Below are positions 16,624 through 24,990 of a stretch of DNA of 64,000 bases, piece after piece. A model generated the notes under the pieces. The model saw only the letters and a program-made list of their open reading frames with translations, did not search any database and was not told the DNA's origin. This DNA is from Stieleria neptunia (GTDB lineage: Bacteria; Planctomycetota; Planctomycetia; Pirellulales; Pirellulaceae). Positions within the stretch are counted from its first letter, which is position 1. Every line of letters begins with the position of its first letter. Made by a program: the position numbers and the translations under genes. The stretch spans positions 6,754,938 through 6,818,937 of the forward strand of contig NZ_CP037423.1 in NCBI RefSeq assembly GCF_007754155.1. Direction: 5' to 3'.

Positions 16624-18379
16624 TTGACGCAAAAATCACGTTAATCGTCGGCCGAAAGGAGTTGTTGGTCAGTGGCTTCAACTTTGCAGCTCATTGGACG
16701 AGGCTCCCAGTGCCAACTGTCGCTTGCCTGGGTGCGACGGAATTCGGCCAGCTCGCCGATTGATTCATCCCAACGATTAGGAATCAGATGAGCGCGAACT
16801 TGAAGCATCTGCTCCGCGTTTTCGCTTTTCCAAAACATTGCATTGCTCTTTAGACGCAAATTGATCACGCGGCGAATGCTGCTTTCGATCGCCCCGCTAC
16901 CACAAGGGATTCCGCTGCGACGATAGGCAGGGTAACTCAACCGACCCGCTTCACCATGTCGGCAAAGGTAATGGATTTCTGTTTCCAGTTCTGTGGCCGA
17001 TTTTCCGACGCGTTCTAGGCCGGCGAGCTCATCAACCACTCGCCGCCATTGACCGTTTCGCAGCAGCGTTCGGTACTGACGATAAAGCCCCTGGCGGACG
17101 TCTGCGTCGAGCCCAAGCGAAGCAAGCGCTTTGGAAACGTGATGCACCGCATGGCAGCAGTCCAAGACCTGATGCGTGACGACGCTCGTGAGTCCCGCAT
17201 ATTGAATGATGCGATCAATACGATCCCAAATCCAGGGGGCGCCATCGGCGACGAACGTCACGCTATGTGCCTCCGCGGCTCCGAGCCGATGCAGATGCAT
17301 CGCAACCAATTCGGCGATCGCGTCGGGCCCAGTCAGGGTGCCATCGATCGTCGCTTCATGCTCCTTCACCATCCGCCCCTGCTCGTCGTGAACAAAAATC
17401 GTCATCAGTTTAGGCTCCCGCCAGTCCGCTTCAAACGAGCGTGCAGGTTTCTTTGCCGAGCGTCCGGGCGAGTCAGCTTGCCCCTGAGCGACATCATCGC
17501 TTGACGCATTGGAAGTCGATGCAGGTAGCATTTTGCCGCGTATTTTCATTCTTCCGCCATCAATTTGCACCGACACTCGTTTCCCGGCCAATTCACCGGT
17601 GCTCGCCAACTTGCCCTGCCGAAACAGTTTGAGCCGATGCCGTCGTAGGCGCAATAAGCCGTCGCCAGATTGATAGGCGATCCGTTTGACCGCCTTGATA
17701 TCAAGTGTGATACCATCGCGAACCAGTTCTCGGTGAGCCACTTCGATCGAAGGACACAATGCCACTTGGCGTGCCACGCGACTCTCCAGCGCGGGCGAGA
17801 CGCCTTTGCCGAACCCGAATTGAGCAAGCGAAACATGCAAGCCGACGCGGGGCGAATCGTCTCGACCAAGCAACTTTTTCTTAGGGGCACAGTAGAGCGC
17901 TGTGGCCCAGAACAGCATGCCGCCGAGCAATCGAACGGCGACCCTAGTCTCGCGCCCTTTCTGAAGCGGTCTTGAGAAGTTGACCCGACTCGATTGGCAT
18001 GCTTTTTCAAAACCTTTTTCGATCATGGTCGCGGAGATCAGCCCGGCGACGACCATGTCCGCACCGCGGGCAAAGGCATCATGGATGGTTCTTTCCAGCG
18101 TTGCGAGTTGCTCGGGATGATCTGAGATCCGTTGTTTCCAGAGCGTAACTTTGGGAACCAACTGAGCGTAAAAGAGCGCGAGCATTTCTTCAGCCGACTC
18201 AATCCGCTCACCATTCTCTTGCCCCATGTCTAGTCCTTGCATTGTCGTCGGCATCCTTGCTAGGCGAGTGGAAAATCATCCTTGAATCGCCCAAGATACC
18301 GTCAACACCGGATCCAGAAACAGCAGCCAAGCCCCCGACGGGTTGCTAGCAAAAACGTCAACTAAATGGGAATGCACCC
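16606..18379. mobile_element. ISKra4-like insertion sequence
   Basis: Perfect 24-bp terminal inverted repeats beginning GGGTGCATTCCCATTTAGTT lie at 16,606-16,629 and 18,356-18,379. ATGCCGAC flanks both sides (16,598-16,605 and 18,381-18,388), an 8-bp target duplication; an extra C at 18,380 may belong to the element. The only gene inside is the transposase on the minus strand. The family name rests on the transposase sequence as I remember it and is less certain than the element boundaries. Confidence 0.9.
16641..18254 (-). CDS. Transposase, ISKra4-like
   Basis: This 537-residue transposase fills the element at 16,606-18,379. Conserved stretches include RVSVQIDGGRMKIRGK with the first acidic residue, VTFVADGAPWIWDRI with the second, LDCCHAVHHVSKAL, and near the C-terminus PCGSGAIESSIRRVINLRLK followed by AMFWKSENAEQMLQVRAHLI, a pattern shared by ISKra4 and related DDE transposases. 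The frame is intact. A second in-frame ATG ten codons in (MGQENGER) could also serve as the start. Confidence 0.85.
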   Translation of the reverse strand: MPTTMQGLDMGQENGERIESAEEMLALFYAQLVPKVTLWKQRISDHPEQLATLERTIHDAFARGADMVVAGLISATMIEKGFEKACQSSRVNFSRPLQKGRETRVAVRLLGGMLFWATALYCAPKKKLLGRDDSPRVGLHVSLAQFGFGKGVSPALESRVARQVALCPSIEVAHRELVRDGITLDIKAVKRIAYQSGDGLLRLRRHRLKLFRQGKLASTGELAGKRVSVQIDGGRMKIRGKMLPASTSNASSDDVAQGQADSPGRSAKKPARSFEADWREPKLMTIFVHDEQGRMVKEHEATIDGTLTGPDAIAELVAMHLHRLGAAEAHSVTFVADGAPWIWDRIDRIIQYAGLTSVVTHQVLDCCHAVHHVSKALASLGLDADVRQGLYRQYRTLLRNGQWRRVVDELAGLERVGKSATELETEIHYLCRHGEAGRLSYPAYRRSGIPCGSGAIESSIRRVINLRLKSNAMFWKSENAEQMLQVRAHLIPNRWDESIGELAEFRRTQASDSWHWEPRPMSCKVEATDQQLLSADD

Positions 18380-18388
18380 CATGCCGAC

Positions 18389-18427
18389 AAACGCTTGATC
18401 CTGCCCGAACTCGGAGGCGGGAATTAG
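18389..18427 (+). pseudogene. Displaced 3' end of the gene at 15,946
   Basis: Thirteen codons directly after the right target duplication read KRLILPELGGGN and TAG. Joined to the left target copy they restore a continuous frame with the upstream gene, showing what the IS separated. Confidence 0.75.
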
Positions 18428-18533
18428 CAGATCGACAGGCGAGTGGCATGCACAGCATGCCCTACGCCGCTCGCCGCTGAGTTAGACTGGGTGCTTGCGA
18501 TCCCCCGAAATCCCCTCGCACTCCGGACCGTTC

Positions 18534-19604
18534 ATGCCCGCTCAACACCCCCGAAGAACGTTCCTCGCTGCCAGTGCCGCAGCGATTGCCGCCCCCGCGA
18601 TCATCACATCGAAACGATCTGACGCCCAAGACGTCGTCGGCAGCGGTGAGTTCCAGTTTCGATGCCAACACCACTGGCCGCAGCTGCCGGATCAGTACCA
18701 TTGGCAGATCACGCATAACGTCACCATGGACGGCGACAATCGACTGTATGTGATCCATGAAGGCGACGCCAAGAAATCCGATCATCCCTCGGTCTTTGTG
18801 TTCGACGAAGAGGGGCGATTCGTCAAAGCATTCGGCCAGCAATTTCAGGGCGGCGGCCATGGGCTGGATATCCGTGTCGAAGGCGGCACGCCGTTCTTGT
18901 ACGTCAGCGGGTACCAGCACCTCAAGACGATCGCAAAGCTGACGCTCGATGGTGAAGTGGTTTGGCAAAAGTATGCGCCGATGAAATCGGACCGCTACGC
19001 CGACGGTGAAGCCAGTGCCCCGAAAAAGATTTGGGGTCGCGACCGATTCATGCCGACCAATTTTGCTTTTCTGCCCGATGGCGATTTTCTGTTGGCCGAC
19101 GGATACGGCGCTTACTGCATCCACCACTACGATGCCGATGGGAACTGGAAAGGCCACTTCGGTGGTGCCGGCAAGGGCGAAGGCACTTTCAATCTGCCCC
19201 ACGGCATCTGGGTCGATGACCGCGACGGCATCGAATCACGCATCGTGGTGGCCGATCGAGCCAATCACACGTTGCAGTTTTTTGACATGGACCACCAGTA
19301 CCAACAGACCGTCGAGGGTTTCGGATTGCCGGCCAATGTCGACACCCACGGGGACTTGATGCTGGTTCCGGAACTCGTCGCGCGGGTTTCGCTGTTGGAT
19401 TTGCATTACCAACCGGTGGCAACGATCGGTGACGATCGCGAGCGGATTCTGGCTGACAAAAAGCGATCGATTCGCGCCGACGAGTCGCGTTGGCAGGACG
19501 GCAAGTTCATCCACCCGCACGACGCCTGTTTTGATCAGGAAGGCAACATCCACGTCGCCGAATGGGTCGCCACCGGACGCGTCACCAAGCTGACGCGCGT
19601 GTGA
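18534..19604 (+). CDS. Exported NHL-repeat (beta-propeller) protein
   Basis: The start at 18,534 gives 356 residues beginning with a Tat-like signal (PRRTFLAASAAAIAAPAI); the frame is open 13 codons further upstream, but those codons do not look like a signal. The rest shows repeated blade motifs typical of NHL or SMP-30-like six-bladed propellers: VTMDGDNRLYVIHEG, PSVFVFDEEGRFVKAFG, AFLPDGDFLLADGYG, FNLPHGIWVDDRDG...RIVVADRANHTLQFFD, and FIHPHDACFDQEGNIHVAEWV at the end. The final motif pairs His-Asp with a Glu as in peptidylglycine-lyase-like propellers, but the activity is unknown. It probably acts outside the cytoplasm. Its stop lies next to that of the convergent gene. Confidence 0.82.
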   Translation: MPAQHPRRTFLAASAAAIAAPAIITSKRSDAQDVVGSGEFQFRCQHHWPQLPDQYHWQITHNVTMDGDNRLYVIHEGDAKKSDHPSVFVFDEEGRFVKAFGQQFQGGGHGLDIRVEGGTPFLYVSGYQHLKTIAKLTLDGEVVWQKYAPMKSDRYADGEASAPKKIWGRDRFMPTNFAFLPDGDFLLADGYGAYCIHHYDADGNWKGHFGGAGKGEGTFNLPHGIWVDDRDGIESRIVVADRANHTLQFFDMDHQYQQTVEGFGLPANVDTHGDLMLVPELVARVSLLDLHYQPVATIGDDRERILADKKRSIRADESRWQDGKFIHPHDACFDQEGNIHVAEWVATGRVTKLTRV

Positions 19605-19605
19605 T

Positions 19606-20427
19606 TCATTTCAACAGGCTGAGCAACACGTCTTTGGCCGTCACCATTCCGACCACCGTGTCGGTTCCTTCGCTGACCAGGACAAAGGAGCATTTGGTCC
19701 GTTGAAGGATCGGCAACAGATCGCTGACCGGACGCGACCGGTGCATCACCGCCATCGGGTTGGCCAGCTGGCTCAGATCAAACGCGTCTGATTCGGCCGA
19801 GAGGATCTGTTCGACGCCGACCCATCCGATCAAATCGTCGCCGGAATCCTCTGCGACGGGATAGCAGGAATGCGGCGATTGACGAATGCGATCCAAGGTC
19901 TCCACCATCGAATGGGAAGCCTTGAGTTCGATCATCGCCTTGCGAGGCCGCATCACGGCACCGATCGTGACGTCCTGGAACGGCGACTCATCGACGGGCT
20001 GGAATTCAACGCTCGCACGTTTGCCGGTTTTCCCGGACGCCGGCTCCGCGGATGCGGCGCGTCCCGCCGCATCGTCTTCGGGCGGGCCGAGTTCGAGGTT
20101 GCAATTGAAGCAGACCGAGATGCTGCTCGGATAGACCGCCCCGCAATTGCTGCAGTGACGCGTCCGCCCGTCGTCTTCGGGCACGACGGGTTTACCGAAA
20201 CTGTCAATAATCCGCATCACGCCGGTATCGCTGAGCGACCGGGCCTCGACCGGCGGGGGGCCACTCACCTCGGTGACGACGGCGGCGGTCGATTCGGGCC
20301 GATCAAACCGAAAGGTCGCCTGGCAATGCGGGCAGCGGACGTCGCGATGCAACCATCCCACGTCGCCGCGGACACGATGTCCGTTGGGGCACTCGGTCGT
20401 CACGTATTCGTTGGACTCGGCGGTCAC
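19606..20427 (-). CDS. Zinc-ribbon protein with a C-terminal CBS domain pair
   Basis: This 273-residue cytoplasmic protein starts with two cysteine-rich knuckles: CPNGHRVRG...CPHC (14-35) and CSNCGAVYP...CFNC (about 92-110), both likely zinc-binding. A Pro/Ala-rich linker leads to two CBS motifs: VMRPRKAMIELKASHSMVETLDRI through LIGWVGVEQIL (about 155-210), and VMHRSRPVSDLLPILQ...VVGMVTAKDVLLSLL to the end. CBS pairs bind adenine nucleotides and act as energy sensors. A site-2 protease and a universal stress protein lie just upstream, so a stress or membrane-signalling role is plausible but not shown. Confidence 0.8.
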   Translation of the reverse strand: MTAESNEYVTTECPNGHRVRGDVGWLHRDVRCPHCQATFRFDRPESTAAVVTEVSGPPPVEARSLSDTGVMRIIDSFGKPVVPEDDGRTRHCSNCGAVYPSSISVCFNCNLELGPPEDDAAGRAASAEPASGKTGKRASVEFQPVDESPFQDVTIGAVMRPRKAMIELKASHSMVETLDRIRQSPHSCYPVAEDSGDDLIGWVGVEQILSAESDAFDLSQLANPMAVMHRSRPVSDLLPILQRTKCSFVLVSEGTDTVVGMVTAKDVLLSLLK

Positions 20428-20562
20428 GACTGGTTCTCATCGGCTGGGAAGAGGTTGCATTTTCAACACCGCATCGATGACGGGTTGCGATTCTGCTGTG
20501 TCAATGATCGCAGATGCGGCCGCGTCACGCCAGTTCGTCGACGTGAGGCGGTCCGCAACAGT

Positions 20563-21579
20563 CTACATCGATGGTGATCTCAGGTTTCGAAACGGCAGGA
20601 AACGACCGGATAAAAGTCGTTCCAAGGTGAACGATCCCATGCCCGCCGCGACGGCTTTGAGCAGGTCGCATTTTCGGACGACGGCCACGACCACGCCGTG
20701 GCTGGACACCAGGAATTCGTCGACCGATTGGCTGGACAACCACCCCAAGACGTTGCGGGCATCCCACTGTGCATTGACGACCGGCAAGGATTGCTCGGCT
20801 GCTGACTGCTGGCGGCTGGCCGGCTGGAGGTGCGATTGCTCCATCGGAAACGGTTGATCGGCCGTCGAATCGATCGGTCGCCAGCCGCGTTGTTCCCATT
20901 CCGCCTCACGCTCCACCATCATCGCTTCGCCGCGGCCGGCCAAGAACACGAACCCGGCCAGGATGACCAACATCAGGTTCGCCGACAGCAGCCCGAACAG
21001 CGCGAACAGCACAGCCACGACCTGGCCGACGCCGGCCGCAAGCCGCGTCGCGTTACGATAGGGCATGCCCAAGGCCAACAACGCCCGCAGGACTCGACCG
21101 CCATCCATCGGAAACGCCGGCAGCATGTTGAAGACCACCAGGGCCACGTTGACCCACGCCAGCTGACCGAGAAACGCCAGCACGCCATCGGCGAAAATCG
21201 ACGTCGCGGCCAGCAGGGGCAGCGACGCAAATAACGCCGTCGCGATCACGACATTCACCGCCGGACCGGCGATCGCAATCGCCAGTTCCTGCCACGGGCT
21301 GCGTGGTATCCGCTGCAAACTGGCGACACCCCCGATCGGAAGCAACGTGATATCGCGCGTGGGAATCCCGAACCGGCGGGCGGTCAGGGAGTGCCCCAGT
21401 TCGTGCAACACCACACAGCCGAAGATCGCAAAAACCAGCAACACTGCCACGGTGGCAGCGACCGCGCCGCTTCCCGCCGCCAGGCTGGAGTAGTAAATCC
21501 AAATCGGAAGCAGCAAAAACGTCCAGTGAATCCGCACGTCGATGCCAGCAAGCCGTCCCAAATGCCAAGAACCATTCAT
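20563..21579 (-). CDS. Site-2 protease (M50 family) membrane metalloprotease
   Basis: The start at 21,579 (MNGSWHLGRLAGIDVRIHW) fits the family; the frame is open 20 codons upstream but that part is not conserved-looking. The 338-residue protein has about six membrane helices. The zinc ligands are H59 and H63 in VVLHELGHSL, with the catalytic E60, and D159 in NMLPAFPMDGGRVLRALLAL. The C-terminal 100 residues resemble a partial CBS region (VDEFLVSSHGVVVAVVRKCDLL). Enzymes of this group cut transmembrane helices, often of anti-sigma factors. It faces away from the divergent universal stress gene at 21,778. Confidence 0.88.
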   Translation of the reverse strand: MNGSWHLGRLAGIDVRIHWTFLLLPIWIYYSSLAAGSGAVAATVAVLLVFAIFGCVVLHELGHSLTARRFGIPTRDITLLPIGGVASLQRIPRSPWQELAIAIAGPAVNVVIATALFASLPLLAATSIFADGVLAFLGQLAWVNVALVVFNMLPAFPMDGGRVLRALLALGMPYRNATRLAAGVGQVVAVLFALFGLLSANLMLVILAGFVFLAGRGEAMMVEREAEWEQRGWRPIDSTADQPFPMEQSHLQPASRQQSAAEQSLPVVNAQWDARNVLGWLSSQSVDEFLVSSHGVVVAVVRKCDLLKAVAAGMGSFTLERLLSGRFLPFRNLRSPSM

Positions 21580-21777
21580 TCCAATCACTCCCAAAAACGA
21601 AGGACAACCACTCACACTGCATTTCCCGTGCCACTCCACGAAGCCGGACTTTCACGCTCGACCGTAGCGGCGCTGCAGAATTCTGTATGATTGAGTCAAG
21701 CTCAATGGAAGATGGGCGATCCGGCACGCAGTCCGCCTGATGGTGCCGGCCGAAACCCTTAACGGAGAAGGATTGAA

Positions 21778-22155
21778 ATGAGAATCTTGGTGCCGACCGC
21801 CGGCGAAGAAGCGGCCGTTGAAATCGCAGACTATGTGATCCTTGTCGCACGCCAGCTCGATGCCGAGTTGACGGTGTTGCATATTTTGAAAGACGACGAA
21901 TCGAAGGCCGCCGGTCGAGACTGCTGTGCGGTGTTTCTGCAAGCGGCTCACGACACCGGGGTGTCGGTCACGTCCAGGGTGGCGATGGGTGATGTTGTCG
22001 ACACCATCATTGCGGCGGCCAAGGACATCCATGCGGACCTCGTCTTGATGGGGGCCAGCAGCGGAACCGTCGTCGAAAACTGGCTCAGCGCCAACGTGAT
22101 GGATCAATGCGACGTCCCGGTACTGGTGGTTCCCCACTGCTATCGCAGGTTCTAA
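21778..22155 (+). CDS. Universal stress protein (UspA family)
   Basis: This 125-residue single Usp domain starts MRILVPTAGEEAA, with the family's aspartate position taken by T, and continues with helix AVEIADYVILVARQLDAELTVLHIL. It ends with MGASSGTVVENWLSANVMDQCDVPVLVVP, where typical nucleotide-binding members read G(2x)G(9x)GS(T/S). The pattern is imperfect here (GASSGTVVENWLSAN), so ATP binding is uncertain. GGAGAAGG lies nine bases before the ATG. It is divergent from the site-2 protease; the 22,156-22,450 interval after it holds nothing that I recognise. Confidence 0.85.
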   Translation: MRILVPTAGEEAAVEIADYVILVARQLDAELTVLHILKDDESKAAGRDCCAVFLQAAHDTGVSVTSRVAMGDVVDTIIAAAKDIHADLVLMGASSGTVVENWLSANVMDQCDVPVLVVPHCYRRF

Positions 22156-22450
22156 ACCGCCGCGCAAGCGTACTTCAATGGACGGCTTGAGCGGTCGTGC
22201 GTTGCCCCCGCCTCGCTTCAGCGTCGCGCAACTCGCGGGCGGCCTGTTTGTTGATGCAGTGAGCCGCGGGCGCGTAAGCGGCCGGCCGCCCTCTCTCTGA
22301 TCTCAAACCGGTCGCAGCGGTGCAAATGATGCATCACGCGTGATGTCCATAGAGCGGACGACCGTTGCAGACCATCACTCCACATCCCGGTTCAGGTCTC
22401 TCGCGACGATGCCGATCAATCAGTAACAGTTCGCTTCGTTCGGCAGGCAG

Positions 22451-23842
22451 ATGCTCAAATCGATTCTTCCCTCCCCCTACTGTCGGTTTGCAGTTCGAAT
22501 GTTGCGCAGCGGCGTGATGGTCGTGCTGATGGCATTGACGTTGCCGGTCGCGGACGGTGCGAACGCGAGCAGCGTGCGTCTTTTGGATGGACCGCATGAA
22601 TCGCTTCAAGCTCGAGTCGATCTGATTCAACAAGCTCGTCAGACCATCGATTTGTCGTACTACGCAATCGATACCGATGAAGTGCCGGTCGCGCTGTTGG
22701 AATTGCTGCGTCAAGCCACCCTGCGCGGCGTTCGCGTGCGAATCCTTGTCGACGGATTGAAATCGAGATTGCCGGCAAAGTTCGAGCAGTACTTGAGCAG
22801 CTACGGCATCCAGTTGCGGGTCTACCATCCTCCGCAGCAAGGCCACCCGCGTTGGCTGAATCGTCGTTTGCATTCCAAGCTGATGGTGGTCGACAGCTGC
22901 AACGCCATCATCGGCAGCAGCAACCTTGAAAACGAACACTTTGGGTTGAAACAGGAACGTGGCTTTGTCGATTGTGACGCCATCATCTTTGGCGAAATCG
23001 CTCAACAGACACAGGTCTATTTTGACTGGCTCTGGGCGACCCCCGACGTTCAACCTGCGCCCGCAAAGGATTCGCTTGGACTGGACGTGCTCAGCTACCG
23101 CCCTTTTGGTCGAAGCGATTGGAAGAATGCCTGGCGCGATGCGGACGGACCGGCGGACTACCAGCGTCTGCTGAATCAGGCCTTGCAACGTGTCGTCTGC
23201 GAGTGTGGCGTGGGATTGAATCCGCAGTGTGACTGGATGGCCGAGGCACTGCATGGGATCAACATCCAGTTGTTACATGACTGTTCCTCGGACAAATCAG
23301 AACATCATGTCAAACATCGGATCATCCAGATGATGGATCGCGCCAAACAATCGATGTTGATCGAATCACCCTATCCAGCGTTCGATCGCTCGATTCGGAC
23401 GGCCATCTCACGTGCGCGGAATCGTGGCGTTTGCGTGACCATCCTGACCAATTCGCTGGAGACCACCGATCAGCTGAATGTTTACGCCGCCTATCAGAAT
23501 CAAAAACGCGGACTGCTGCGTGAAGGCGTCCAGTTGAGAGAATTCGTCGGCCGCGACACGTTGCACGCCAAGACGATGCTGATCGATGACTGTTGCTGGA
23601 TGTTGGGTAGCTACAACTTTGACGCCCGGTCCAATCATCTGAATTTGGAGCTTTGCATCGTCTCCAACGATCCGGCCGGCGCGGCCTGGTTGCGCTCGAA
23701 TCTGCAAACACGACTGGCCCAATCGACGCCGGTGCCCGCAAGAAATTGGATCCTGTCGGTCGGGCAAGACGCGACGGCGTCCAAACGCGCCAGGCTGATG
23801 ATGAAGCGGTCGGTGATCGAACTCTACCGCGGACTGCTCTGA
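22451..23842 (+). CDS. Phospholipase-D-like (cardiolipin synthase type) exported protein
   Basis: This 463-residue protein has an N-terminal hydrophobic signal (VMVVLMALTLPVADGANA, about 22-39) and two HKD catalytic motifs: H141-K143-D148 in LHSKLMVVDSCNAIIGSSNLEN, and LHAKTMLIDDCCWMLGSYNFDARS near residue 378. Spacing and the GS(S/Y)N motif after each match the cardiolipin synthase/PLD superfamily, which transfers phosphatidyl groups or hydrolyses phosphodiesters through a phosphohistidine. With a signal peptide and without further membrane helices it probably acts in the periplasm; the substrate is unknown. Its 3' end overlaps the convergent phosphatase gene by 19 bases. Confidence 0.87.
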   Translation: MLKSILPSPYCRFAVRMLRSGVMVVLMALTLPVADGANASSVRLLDGPHESLQARVDLIQQARQTIDLSYYAIDTDEVPVALLELLRQATLRGVRVRILVDGLKSRLPAKFEQYLSSYGIQLRVYHPPQQGHPRWLNRRLHSKLMVVDSCNAIIGSSNLENEHFGLKQERGFVDCDAIIFGEIAQQTQVYFDWLWATPDVQPAPAKDSLGLDVLSYRPFGRSDWKNAWRDADGPADYQRLLNQALQRVVCECGVGLNPQCDWMAEALHGINIQLLHDCSSDKSEHHVKHRIIQMMDRAKQSMLIESPYPAFDRSIRTAISRARNRGVCVTILTNSLETTDQLNVYAAYQNQKRGLLREGVQLREFVGRDTLHAKTMLIDDCCWMLGSYNFDARSNHLNLELCIVSNDPAGAAWLRSNLQTRLAQSTPVPARNWILSVGQDATASKRARLMMKRSVIELYRGLL

Positions 23843-24387
23843 GCAGTGATGCTCTGAGCAGTCATACTCTGGGCAGTGATGTGCTGCCAGAAGTAGCGAT
23901 CGAGACCCTTCAGTTTCGTGTTGAACTGCTGCGCTTTCCAGGTGGCAAAGGCGTGCCGCGGTTCCCAACCGAAATGCTCGATCCGGTACAGCGCCACCAG
24001 CAACCCGACTCGATCGAGCCCGAGGTTGCAGTGGAAGTAGACGGGACCGGCACAGCCCGTCGTCAGTTGCGACAAGATGACGGGAACGTTTCCGGTTCGA
24101 ATCGGAAAGAAACCCATCGGTATCCGCCGGAACGAGATTCCTGACTCGGCCGCCCGGCGTTTTTCTTTCCCGCTGGCGAACACCTTGAACGTCCGGACGT
24201 CAATGATCCGTTGGATGCCCAGTCGACGCAGTTTCGCAAAATCGGCCTCCGATCGCGGTGCCGCACCGTAATAGATCTGGCGGTCCAAATGATGGATCTC
24301 GAGCGTGTCCCCCCGATGGCCCCTGGCGCTACACGACGGAGAGCACGCGACGACGAGAGAGCTTGCGACGATCAAAAGAATCAACAT
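23824..24387 (-). CDS. Lipoprotein dual-specificity/tyrosine phosphatase
   Basis: This 187-residue protein begins with a lipoprotein signal (MLILLIVASSLVVACSPS, lipobox LVVAC with Cys15), so it should be anchored in a membrane facing the periplasm. The phosphatase domain has ASEADFAKLRRLGIQRIIDVR-like sequence early on and the active-site loop HCNLGLDRVG, matching HCx5R with catalytic cysteine and arginine; the loop aspartate may be in the region before it. The last 15 residues contain the repeat TAQS (QSMTAQSITAQSSPR), encoded by a short DNA repeat of TGCTCTGAGCAGT. It is convergent with and overlaps the PLD-like gene. Confidence 0.78.
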   Translation of the reverse strand: MLILLIVASSLVVACSPSCSARGHRGDTLEIHHLDRQIYYGAAPRSEADFAKLRRLGIQRIIDVRTFKVFASGKEKRRAAESGISFRRIPMGFFPIRTGNVPVILSQLTTGCAGPVYFHCNLGLDRVGLLVALYRIEHFGWEPRHAFATWKAQQFNTKLKGLDRYFWQHITAQSMTAQSITAQSSPR

Positions 24388-24990
24388 GCGAGATCAACGA
24401 AGGACGAAAGCGGTGGCAAGGTTCGTGAAGCGGCATCCACCAATTATGACACGCAAACATGGTTCAGGCCCACGAAATTGCCGAGATGGGGATCGCCGCC
24501 GCCCAACAGCATCGTTTCCCTGCAGCTCGGCGACAACACGCTCGTGACGATGGCCGACGGCGCAACAACTTCGCGCATCCATCGGCCTGGCCGACGGAGG
24601 TAGACCAGCCTGAACGGGTATTTGTTCAAGCTGTAGAATTGCGTTCCCTGCAGGTGACGAGGCCAGCAGTCGGGATCGGCGAACAAGTCCGAATATCCAG
24701 GTGAAAAGAAGTGCCGGCCAGTCTGCCGGCACGTTTAGCCGATGGGAAATCGTTCAATGATCGTCGACGTTTCGGTGGATTGAGTTAGAAAATGGAAGGC
24801 GAGTGACCGGACTGCTATTCCCCGCGCCGAGACATTTGGGTGGCTCTTTTTGCCGCCTGCCTTTTGCCCTCTTTTTGCCGGTGGCCCTTTTTACCCACGA
24901 GACCGGTGTGATGGTGCATTCGCACGATGTGATACATTATCGAGGAATCGATGTTGATCGCTGAGTCGCCAGCCTGACAGTCCTTTCGAA
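24388..24990. other. Intergenic stretch with no convincing gene
   Basis: A minus-strand frame at 24,444-24,686 contains GGGDPHLGNFVG, faintly like a kinase-fold motif, but the surrounding sequence fits no family and there is no ribosome binding site. I do not call a gene here. Confidence 0.4.

Noticed and set aside
22334..23254. Minus-strand open frame of 306 codons
   Set aside because: It is antisense to the PLD-like gene, whose catalytic motifs are in the plus frame.
24444..24686. Minus-strand frame with GGGDPHLGNF, considered as a DUF2252-like gene
   Set aside because: Only that one motif is suggestive; the order and spacing of the rest do not fit, and no start signal is seen.
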